A DNA stretch of 64,000 nt, from assembly GCF_015674855.1 (NCBI RefSeq), contig NZ_JADMLG010000013.1, positions 63,317-127,316 on the forward strand, written 5' to 3'. Positions 32,890 to 40,069 of this stretch are shown here, in pieces; position 1 is the stretch's first letter; every line of letters begins with the position of its first letter. The stretch comes from Nocardia bovistercoris. GTDB lineage: Bacteria; Actinomycetota; Actinomycetes; Mycobacteriales; Mycobacteriaceae. The translations under genes and the position numbers were made by a program. Under the pieces are notes generated by a model that had not been told where the DNA came from, ran no database searches, and worked only from the letters and a program-made list of their open reading frames with translations.

Positions 32890-33661
32890 CGCACCTCCCC
32901 CCGCGCAGCGCTCGACCGATTGAACCATAGGGATCGGCGAGGGCGCCGGCTGGTCGTTGCCTTTCTGGAGTATTCGCAGAGGGGTGTATATTCGGGGCCG
33001 AACAAAGGTTCTACATACCGTCCGGTCGTGACTATTTGGCGGCCGCCCGGGAAATCGAATGGTTCATGTCGCCCGAGCGGTAATGGGCATATCGACATCG
33101 TGCGCACATGCCGTCTGGCCGAATATCGTTGGGTGCGTGCCGTGTGTTCAGCGGATTTGTTGTCGTGGCTCGACATATGTCCAGGTGGGCGATCGGAAAG
33201 ATCGGATCGGTCGGGCGCATCGACGGGGGTTCGCTGCGGTGTTCCATGTGCCTGTCCGGAGTGCGGCGACGGTCGGGCCGGGAACGGGGGGTGTCGACTG
33301 TCCGTCCGCCGGAGCGGTGGTTGCCTCCCCGGGGGGCCGGATGGAGATGGTCGACGGTGGACGCGGCCCGCGCTACTGGATCGAGATCGGACGGCAGGCG
33401 AGTGGTCATCCGCCTCGGCATCGAGGTCGGCGCGGGCGTGGCTCGGCGCCTGGCTTGTATCGAAATTTACATTGTGGGCGATGTGCTGGTGGGTAGCTTG
33501 TTCGGGAAACGGCTGCACGAGGCGTGCGCGGTGATTTGCCTGTTATGTCGCGGTGGTTGGGTGGTCTTCGTGGCGGTTGGCGCACATCTCGGGCGGGGCG
33601 GTCGGTATTGTGATGCGTGCCACACCCACTTCAGGACGGTGGGGACCAACGGAGAGCGACG
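32890..33661. other. long intergenic region without a recognised gene
   Basis: Several long frames exist on both strands but none has a start signal, domain motif or consistent protein-like composition. A TATTGT at 33606-33611 could be the -10 of the GGDEF gene, giving a leader of about 44 nt. Confidence 0.5.
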
Positions 33662-34972
33662 GTGGCGAGGAAAGACCTGCGAGGAAGTATCGACATGGAG
33701 GACGCCGAACGGACACTGCTCGCGGTGCAATGGTGGGAACACATCATCGCCTCGAGCCCGTCCGCGGTCGCGCCCGGCAACGTCGAGGAGGTGCTCGCGG
33801 ATCTCATCGCCGAACTCGCCGCGTCGATGAACACCGACCCGTTCGACGCCGCGGTCGGGCTCCAGGTCGGGGCGGCGCTGGTCACCGCGGGATTGCCGGA
33901 GGCCGCGCCGATATCGTCGGTGCTCCCGCTGCGGAAACTGGCGGCGGTCAGTCTGGTGGACGATGCGGAACGGCGGGCGTCGGTGCTGCTGGCGTCGGTC
34001 GTCAGGGGGTATCGGGAGAAGAGCGCGAGGGCCGTGAGCTCGGTCCCGATCGACCCGTCGGAGCCGCGCGCGATCACCGAGGAAGCGTTTCGAGCGGCCC
34101 TGGACAGTGCGGCCGTCGGTGTCGTCATCGGCGACCTCGACGGCACCGTGCGCTACACCAACCCGGCCATGGCGGCACAGATGGGTGTTCCGCTCGAGGC
34201 GCTGCGCACCCTGTCGGTGTTCGACTACACCCACCCCGACGACGTCGACGAGGCCAACGCGCAGTTCCTCGACCAGATGGGCAGGGGTTCGAGCACCGCG
34301 CGCGTCGAATCCAGGATGATCCGCCCGGACGGCGAGGTCAGGTGGTCGTCGGTCGTCGTGACCCTGGTGCCGGGGCCGGGCGGCCATCCCGACACCTTCG
34401 TCGCGGTGGCCGAGGACGTCACCGAGCGGCGCCGACTCCAGGAGGAACTGCACTGGCAGGCCCGCCACGACGCGCTCACCGGCCTGTCCAACCGGCGCGG
34501 GCTGCTGGAACAGATCGACGCCATCGTCACCGCGGCGACCTCCGATGACCGCATCGGGTTGTGTTTCGCAGACCTCGACCAGTTCAAGCTGGTCAACGAC
34601 CAGTACGGGCACACCATCGGCGACTCCGTACTCGCCGCGGTCGCGCACCGCCTGCAATCGGCCGTCGCCGAGTACGACTACACCGTCACACGCATCGGCG
34701 GCGACGAATTCGTCGTCCTGATCCCGCCCCCGGCCGACGACACCCGGGTCGTGGCCGTCGCCGACGCGTTGCTGGCCTCGCTGACCACCCCGATCGCGGT
34801 CGGCGAGTACGACGTCCGCATGTCGGTCAGCATCGGCGCGGTCGTCGCCGAAGTATCCGATCAGGAAGCGACGGCACTGCTCGACGCCGCCGACCGAGCC
34901 CTCTACCGCGCGAAATCCGACGGCAGGCACAGATGGGTCCTGCACGACGGCACCGACACCGAGACCGGATGA
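33662..34972 (+). CDS. PAS-GGDEF protein, probable diguanylate cyclase
   Basis: 436 aa. An N-terminal helical segment of about 125 residues is followed by a PAS domain (ALDSAAVGVVIGDLDGTVRYTNPAMAAQMG..HPDD..RPDGEVRWSSVVVTLV..EDVTERRRLQEEL) and a GGDEF domain: HDALTGLSNRRGLLEQ, LCFADLDQFKLVNDQYGH, RIGGDEFVVLIP. The intact GGDEF predicts synthesis of c-di-GMP from GTP. No RxxD inhibitory site is seen before GGDEF and there is no EAL domain. Start GTG 33662 has GGAGAG; ATG 33695 with GAGGAAG is an equal alternative. Sensory ligand unknown. Confidence 0.87.
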   Translation: MARKDLRGSIDMEDAERTLLAVQWWEHIIASSPSAVAPGNVEEVLADLIAELAASMNTDPFDAAVGLQVGAALVTAGLPEAAPISSVLPLRKLAAVSLVDDAERRASVLLASVVRGYREKSARAVSSVPIDPSEPRAITEEAFRAALDSAAVGVVIGDLDGTVRYTNPAMAAQMGVPLEALRTLSVFDYTHPDDVDEANAQFLDQMGRGSSTARVESRMIRPDGEVRWSSVVVTLVPGPGGHPDTFVAVAEDVTERRRLQEELHWQARHDALTGLSNRRGLLEQIDAIVTAATSDDRIGLCFADLDQFKLVNDQYGHTIGDSVLAAVAHRLQSAVAEYDYTVTRIGGDEFVVLIPPPADDTRVVAVADALLASLTTPIAVGEYDVRMSVSIGAVVAEVSDQEATALLDAADRALYRAKSDGRHRWVLHDGTDTETG

Positions 34973-34983
34973 GTCCGGCAGAT

Positions 34984-36303
34984 TCAGAGCGTCGGGGTGA
35001 CGGCGTCGGCGATGACGCGGTGGCGGGCCAGGTGGGTCAGTAGGGCCTGGTTGGCTTCCCAGCCGTCGGGGAACTTGACTTCGACGCCGAGGTGGACGGG
35101 TTCGGCGGAGGGGTGGGCGTCGAGGAGTTCGGGGATTCCGGCTCGGCCGACGACGACGCAGGCGTGGCGGTGACGGGAGGTGAGCACGCAGAGGCGGCCC
35201 GCTTCGAGGTGGAAGGCGCCCGCGTCGCGGCGGCCGGACAGGGGGTGCAGCACGAAGGTGACGTCGTATTCGCGGCCCTGGAGGCGGTTGGCGGTGTCGA
35301 CCGTGACGGCGGCGGCGGGGGTGTCGCGCAGCGCGGTGCGCAGGGCTTCGGCCTGGTCGCGGTGCGCGGTGCCGATGGCGACGCGGTCGGCGGTGACGGG
35401 GCGGGTGCCCTGTTCGGAGTGGGTGACCGCGGCGCGGGCGAGCAGGCGGTTGGTGAGGGCGGCGAGGGCGGACACGGCTTCGGCGTCGGTGCGCAGGGTG
35501 TGGCGGGCGGGCAGTTCGTACCAGGCCCAGCCGGAGCGGGCGGCCTCGTCGAGGGCTTCGTCGAGCGGGCCGAGCAGTCCGGCGGTGCTGAATTCCATAC
35601 GGCGCGTTCCGGGTTCGGTGCCCGCGCGGAATCCGGTGAACGGGTAGAAGGCGGCGGACACGACGGGGGCCGCGGAGGCGGGCAGACGCCAGGAGACGGG
35701 CAGGCGGTGGATGGGGATGCCGGGGTTGTTGGCGAGCATGACGCTGACGGCGCTCATGGTCGGATCCCAGGACAGGCCCTTCCAGCGGTCGACATCGACA
35801 GTGGCGAACGGGTCGAGCTGACCGGGATCGCCCACGAACAGCCCGTGCTGGAAGCGGTTCGCGATGCGCAGCAACATATCCGAGCGCATCTGGTACGCCT
35901 CGTCGATGATCGCCCATTCCCAGGTGCCGTCGTCGATGGTGGCCCATTTGGCGGCGGTGCCGATGATGATCGCGCGGTCGGCGAGGTCGGCGGGGCGGGT
36001 GGCGACCGCCACGTTCGGGTGCGCGGCCACTCGGTCGGAGGTGACATAGTTGGCGGCGGAGAGCCTTCCGATGAGCAGCGCCGAATCCGCCTGGGCGAGA
36101 CGGTCGACGAGGTCGTCGACCTGTTCGTTGGTCTGGGCGACGATCATGCGCTGCGCGCCGTCGGCGGCCAGGCGCCGGGCCGCGCGCACCACGAGCGTGG
36201 ATTTGCCCGCACCGGGCGGCGAGTCGACCACGATCGCGCGGTGCGTCGGATTCTCCAGGTCGGCGAGGATTTCGGCGGTGACCTCGTCGGCGGATTTCGT
36301 CAC
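34984..36303 (-). CDS. SF1 DNA helicase/ATPase, last gene of nuclease-helicase operon
   Basis: 439 aa. Complete superfamily 1 set: DSPPGAGKST (Walker A, residues 27-36), WAIIDEAYQM (DEAYQ, 134-138), FVGDPGQLDPF (motif III), VSWRLP (motif IV), VDTANRLQGREYDVTFVLHP (motif V) and LCVLTSRHRHACVVVG (motif VI, arginine finger). It lacks the large 1B/2B insertions of UvrD and is closer to the compact Upf1/Dna2-like form. Should translocate on or unwind nucleic acid. Start GTG overlaps the stop of the preceding gene (GTGA), implying fixed stoichiometry with it. No nuclease domain of its own; the nuclease is two genes upstream. Confidence 0.85.
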   Translation of the reverse strand: MTKSADEVTAEILADLENPTHRAIVVDSPPGAGKSTLVVRAARRLAADGAQRMIVAQTNEQVDDLVDRLAQADSALLIGRLSAANYVTSDRVAAHPNVAVATRPADLADRAIIIGTAAKWATIDDGTWEWAIIDEAYQMRSDMLLRIANRFQHGLFVGDPGQLDPFATVDVDRWKGLSWDPTMSAVSVMLANNPGIPIHRLPVSWRLPASAAPVVSAAFYPFTGFRAGTEPGTRRMEFSTAGLLGPLDEALDEAARSGWAWYELPARHTLRTDAEAVSALAALTNRLLARAAVTHSEQGTRPVTADRVAIGTAHRDQAEALRTALRDTPAAAVTVDTANRLQGREYDVTFVLHPLSGRRDAGAFHLEAGRLCVLTSRHRHACVVVGRAGIPELLDAHPSAEPVHLGVEVKFPDGWEANQALLTHLARHRVIADAVTPTL

Positions 36304-37784
36304 CAGGACTCCTCGGGCTGGTCGGGCTCGTATTCCGGCGGGGGACCGCCGTGGGTCCACGGGGTGTCCTCGGGTTCGGGCAGGGTGAGCCTGCCGCCTG
36401 CGGAGCCGAGGGAGAAGCGGGTGAAGCCGACCGAATCACCCACCTGCGGAACGGTTCCCGGTTTGGCCTGGCGGCCGTTTCCCATACCGCCGGACAGTTC
36501 GAGAGTGACTGTGCCGCTGTCGAAGTCGAGAACCTTGGCCTTCTGGTTGGAGCGTTCGGCGCTGTGCAGGGTCTCGCCGGGCGCCGGCGTGAACAGGTCG
36601 GCGGTGTCGACGCGGATCAGCGGACGGAGCACGGGGCGCTTGCCAGAGGTGTCGACGCGGTCGGGTTCGCACTCGACGACGGTGGCGCGGAACGCCGAAC
36701 CGGACAGGCGGTGTTCGGCCATGACACGCGGGTCGTCGTAGGCGCGTTGGGCGGCGAAGGCTTCGGCCGCGGCCTCGCGGTCGAGCAGGCGGCGCACGGC
36801 CGACACGGCGGCGTCGCGGCGGGCCTGGGCGACGCCGTCGTCGATGGTGTCGGCGAAATAGGTGAAGGAGCCGCGGTCGCGTTGCCAGCGGGCGGGGACG
36901 TTCGCGGCTTCGGGCAGGGCCGCCAGCAGGTCGATGCCGTGCCACAGCAAATGCCATGTCGGTTCCAGCTGGGTGCGCAGTGCCTGCTCGAGGCGTTGGG
37001 CCGCCACGGTTTTGGCGGTGCCGTCGACATCGTCGATCGCGGTGTCGTAGGCGTTGACCAGCGGCGCCAGTTCCTCGTTGTCGAAGCCGGGGTCGGTCGC
37101 GGGCCCGGCGGGCGGGCTGAGCAGCGGATCCTCCGCGAGTGCGGCGGCTTGCGCGCCGGACAGGCCGGGCGGCGGCGCGATCCACCCCAGCAGCGCCGCG
37201 AGATTGGCGTCCTCCAACGCGGATTGGCCGGTGGCCCAATGCATGGCGAGCACCGAGGTCATGGGGAGCAGCGACGCCGAGCCGGGGCGTTCGGCGCGTT
37301 CGGTGAACCAGGTCAGCCAGCGGCCGAGCAGGGGAATCTCCGGCGAGACCGGATTCGGTCCGTCGACCTTGTTGTAACGCACCGAACGGCCGAGCAGGCG
37401 AAGGAAATCCACGCCGCCGGTATTGGGCACCCAGATCTGGGCCGCGTCGAGGCAGCGCCTGCCGAGTACCTCGCCGGACTTGTCGGTGATGTCCTCGGCG
37501 GCGTCCAGGTACGAAGCCACGTGCGGCAGAACGTATCCGGCCAGCGCCTCGACGAAACGCAGGCGCAGCACCCGGTCGCGGGGCTGGGGGACGATCAGCA
37601 CCGTCGGCTCTTCGCGGTCGGTGCCGAGCATGACCGCCAGCGGCGCGGCGGCCTCACCCGCCAGGCGCAGCGGGATCATGACCAGCGGGCGATCCGAGAG
37701 GTGGTAGTGCCGCACCGACGCCAGCGGTTCGGCGCGACCCGTGTGCGCGGCCCGCACCCGAGCCAGCGCGGTGAGCACACTCAT
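36300..37784 (-). CDS. unknown 494-aa protein of nuclease-helicase operon
   Basis: No known domain recognised. About 350 helical N-terminal residues (VRHYHLSDRPLVMIPLRLAGEAAAPLAVMLG at the start; tryptophan-rich centre GRWLTWFTERAE, TWHLLWHGIDLL) lead to a C-terminal beta-rich segment: VLRPLIRVDTADLFTPAPGETLHSAE..KVLDFDSGTVTLELSGG..VPQVGDSVGFTRFSLG. This could be an OB- or SH3-like barrel. The tail is Pro/Glu-rich. Starts and ends in 4-bp overlaps with the nuclease and helicase genes, so it is very probably a structural partner linking them or binding DNA. That role is inference from context only. Confidence 0.75.
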   Translation of the reverse strand: MSVLTALARVRAAHTGRAEPLASVRHYHLSDRPLVMIPLRLAGEAAAPLAVMLGTDREEPTVLIVPQPRDRVLRLRFVEALAGYVLPHVASYLDAAEDITDKSGEVLGRRCLDAAQIWVPNTGGVDFLRLLGRSVRYNKVDGPNPVSPEIPLLGRWLTWFTERAERPGSASLLPMTSVLAMHWATGQSALEDANLAALLGWIAPPPGLSGAQAAALAEDPLLSPPAGPATDPGFDNEELAPLVNAYDTAIDDVDGTAKTVAAQRLEQALRTQLEPTWHLLWHGIDLLAALPEAANVPARWQRDRGSFTYFADTIDDGVAQARRDAAVSAVRRLLDREAAAEAFAAQRAYDDPRVMAEHRLSGSAFRATVVECEPDRVDTSGKRPVLRPLIRVDTADLFTPAPGETLHSAERSNQKAKVLDFDSGTVTLELSGGMGNGRQAKPGTVPQVGDSVGFTRFSLGSAGGRLTLPEPEDTPWTHGGPPPEYEPDQPEESW

Positions 37785-38866
37785 CCCGCGATCTCCAGGC
37801 GCAGCCGATGCGCGGCGCGCAGGATCGCCGCGATGTCGGCGTGTTCGGGTCCGGGTGCGAAGGAGCCGTCGGCCAGCCCGAGCGCGGTGCCGACGCTGTC
37901 GATGCCGCCGAGGTCGTCGCAGACGCCGCGGCCGAGCGCGTCCACCGAACCGGCGGCGCGTGCCTCGGCGCGGCAGGCGAACGCGAGATCGCAGTGCGAC
38001 ATGCAGTCGGGGGCGTAGCGCGCCGGAATGGCGGCGATGGTGTCGCCGAGTTCCGGTCCCGGCGCGAATGTCGCTCCCGGGGGCAGTAATTCGAGCAGGT
38101 TCTCGATGGAGGTCATGCGCGAGAGCTGTCGCGACACCACCGCGAGCTGCTTGCGCAGATCGACCATGGCGGCCGTCGGGCGGTTCGTGAAATCGCGCGC
38201 GCACACCAGAATCGCCTTGTGCGATACCAGTTCCTGGCTCTCGCCGAGTTCGGCGAACAGTTGTCGCAGCGCGAGGACGTAGACGGCGGACTGCTTGGCC
38301 GCGGTCGCGACCTGCGTCGGATCGGCCTGCTCGTCGATCACCGGGAAGGATTTGATCTCGATCACGTGGAAAAGGCCGTCGATCTGCACGGCGACCACGT
38401 CGGGCTCCAGATACGCGGGGGCGCCCGCGATGTCGAGGCGCAGCAGCGGATGGTCGAACAGGGTGGCCTCGTGGTCGCGGATCGCGCGGCCCAGCAATTG
38501 GCGGGTGCGCTGGTGGCGCACCACGTTGCTCGCGTTGTCGCCCACCGTGTTCAGATCGACGTACCCGACCTCCGGAATCGACAATCCGAGGGTGTCGCGC
38601 AGCAGCGCGAGCAGTTCCGCGCAGCCGTTCGCCTTCACCATCGCCTCGAAGGTGTTGCCTCGGGTGATCGCGAACTGCGACTGGCCGAACTGCGGCGGGT
38701 GACCCAGTTCGCGCGCGATGGCGGCCTTGTCCACCGAGGCGGCGTCGAGTAGCGCGCGCCGCACACAGCCGGGGTTGGTGGTCAGCGCCGCGATGGTGCG
38801 GGCATTGTGCCGACAGGTCGGCGCGTCGTCACGCACCCGATCCAAGCGGGCCGCAAGATCGTTCAT
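37781..38866 (-). CDS. RecB/Cas4-like PD-(D/E)XK nuclease with putative Fe-S cluster
   Basis: 361 aa. Nuclease motifs in order: RGNTFE (Glu74), LEPDVVAV (Asp156), HVIEIKSF (Glu170, Lys172) and KQSAVYVLAL (Gln192-x3-Tyr196, the RecB QxxxY motif). Cysteines Cys34 near the N-terminus and Cys288-x3-Cys292-x5-Cys298 near the C-terminus match the 1+3 arrangement that holds a 4Fe-4S cluster in Cas4, AddB and Dna2. Cys316 is extra. No cas genes or CRISPR are present in the window. Start ATG shares a base with the stop of the upstream gene (TGATG) and its stop overlaps the next start (ATGA). Likely an exonuclease or ssDNA-end nuclease working with the helicase. Confidence 0.82.
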   Translation of the reverse strand: MNDLAARLDRVRDDAPTCRHNARTIAALTTNPGCVRRALLDAASVDKAAIARELGHPPQFGQSQFAITRGNTFEAMVKANGCAELLALLRDTLGLSIPEVGYVDLNTVGDNASNVVRHQRTRQLLGRAIRDHEATLFDHPLLRLDIAGAPAYLEPDVVAVQIDGLFHVIEIKSFPVIDEQADPTQVATAAKQSAVYVLALRQLFAELGESQELVSHKAILVCARDFTNRPTAAMVDLRKQLAVVSRQLSRMTSIENLLELLPPGATFAPGPELGDTIAAIPARYAPDCMSHCDLAFACRAEARAAGSVDALGRGVCDDLGGIDSVGTALGLADGSFAPGPEHADIAAILRAAHRLRLEIAG

Positions 38867-39666
38867 CACCACTCGTTTCCGCGCCGTTCGGCCGCGCGCA
38901 GCCGAACACCGAACAGTTGCCCAGCCGCGTCGTCCAGTTGACGGGCCACCCGGCGCGCCGCCTGTTCGCGATGACCGGTGTCGTCCTCGGCGTGCACCGC
39001 CAATTCCCGCCGCGCCGCCGCCGCGACCGCCGCCGGATCCAGCGCGTCCGCCGAACCCGCGACGCCAGGGACCGACACCGCGAGCCGCCACAGCACCCGC
39101 TGCGCCGCCGGACCCGTCGCGTTCTGGTCGACCATGTGTTCCGCGAGCCGGATCACCGCCGTGAGCAGATCGACGCGCGGACTGAGCGGCCCGATCATAC
39201 GGCGTGCCAGCGACCACGTGCTCACCGCCAGCAACCCGCGGGCGGGCGCGATCAGATCGGTGGTGAGCGCCGCGCAGATGTAGAAGGGTCTGCCGTAGGG
39301 GGCGGCGCGGAAGGAGCGTTCCTCGTCGCGGCGCAGGCTCGTGAGCCGCGCGGCCACCAGCTGGCCGGAGAAGAACCCTTCGTGCACCGCCATCACGACC
39401 TTCGGTGACGCGGGCGCCGAGAGCAGGGTGAGCGCGCGGTGCACGTGATCACGCACGGCGACCACGGGGGTCGACTCCCGATCACCGCTCTCGGGTTCCG
39501 CTGCGCTCGCCTCCCCGAGAACGGCTGTCTCCCACTGGTTCTCCACCCGCCGCAACTCCGCCCGCAACCGCCGGGCGCCCGCACGGTCACCACCGGCCGC
39601 CGCCCGCCGGACCTCCGCCCGCAGCCCGGCGATCCGCTCCTCGAGCTCGACCGCTGCATCCGTCAT
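38866..39666 (-). CDS. coiled-coil protein, first gene of nuclease-helicase operon
   Basis: 266 aa. Residues 1 to about 50 form a heptad-rich coiled coil (VELEERIAGLRAEVRRAAAGGDRAGARRLRAELRRVENQW). The rest is mostly helical with VVMAVHEGFFSGQLVAARLTSLRRDEERSF and a final Arg/Ala-rich helix. No catalytic motif recognised. Because it opens the operon and is overlapped with the nuclease gene, a sensor, scaffold or assembly role is plausible but unproven. ATG 39666 has TACGTT 6 nt upstream and no Shine-Dalgarno sequence. Confidence 0.75.
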   Translation of the reverse strand: MTDAAVELEERIAGLRAEVRRAAAGGDRAGARRLRAELRRVENQWETAVLGEASAAEPESGDRESTPVVAVRDHVHRALTLLSAPASPKVVMAVHEGFFSGQLVAARLTSLRRDEERSFRAAPYGRPFYICAALTTDLIAPARGLLAVSTWSLARRMIGPLSPRVDLLTAVIRLAEHMVDQNATGPAAQRVLWRLAVSVPGVAGSADALDPAAVAAAARRELAVHAEDDTGHREQAARRVARQLDDAAGQLFGVRLRAAERRGNEW

Positions 39667-40030
39667 GCGGGCAACGTACGCACAGCTTCCAGTGAAGTCC
39701 AGTATTTCCCAGTCTTGCGCGTGTCGTCCGAAGGCGCGGCGACGAAGGTCTCCTCGGCGATCGGGTCCATCAGCGTGACGTCGGGACACACAACGACGCG
39801 CAACGCAATTCGCCTGGTCCGCCGTGACCGCGTCCGCCCGCGCCAACTCGCACAGCACCACGATCGACTCCACCGTCTTCGTGACGGCGCACCGCAGGCG
39901 CCGCCGCGGGCAGTGCGGCAAGTCGATCGGCATCGACCTCCACACCCGACGGGGCCGGTCGGCAACCGTCGGCGGCCGACGCGATCACCTCGTGCACCGC
40001 TCGCCGCATACACGCGACATGACTGTGCAA
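39663..40030 (-). pseudogene. possible decayed small gene upstream of the operon
   Basis: Protein-like stretches occur in three frames: MHSHVACMRRAVHEVIASAA..APSG from 40030; RLRCAVTKTVESIVVLCELARADAVTADQANCVA in the middle; and CPDVTLMDPIAEETFVAAPSDDTRKTGKYWTSLEAVRTLPA at the end, whose TGA overlaps the operon's first ATG (ATGA). This could be one small gene broken by two frameshifts, or only its last 35-42 codons may be a real coupled peptide. Low confidence. The rest of 39667-40069 holds no other gene. Confidence 0.3.
39673..39678 (-). promoter_or_regulatory. -10 hexamer for the nuclease-helicase operon
   Basis: TACGTT on the reverse strand, 6 nt before ATG 39666. A single leaderless transcript could cover all four genes down to 34984. 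Confidence 0.5.
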
Positions 40031-40069
40031 AGCAGCCGCCGGGCAGTGTGCGCCGAAGAGGCGCGCAGG

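Noticed and set aside
32761..33534. Long plus- and minus-strand frames between the 51-aa ORF and the GGDEF gene
   Set aside because: Cys/Arg/Trp-rich composition, no ribosome site or -10 at a suitable distance, no recognisable motif.
33467..36439. 990-codon reverse-strand frame across the helicase and GGDEF genes
   Set aside because: Arg/Pro-rich shadow of two real genes in other frames; typical artefact of high-GC DNA.
37781..38866. Calling the nuclease Cas4 (CRISPR adaptation)
   Set aside because: No Cas1/Cas2 or CRISPR in the window; operon partners are a helicase and unknown proteins, so only the fold similarity is claimed.
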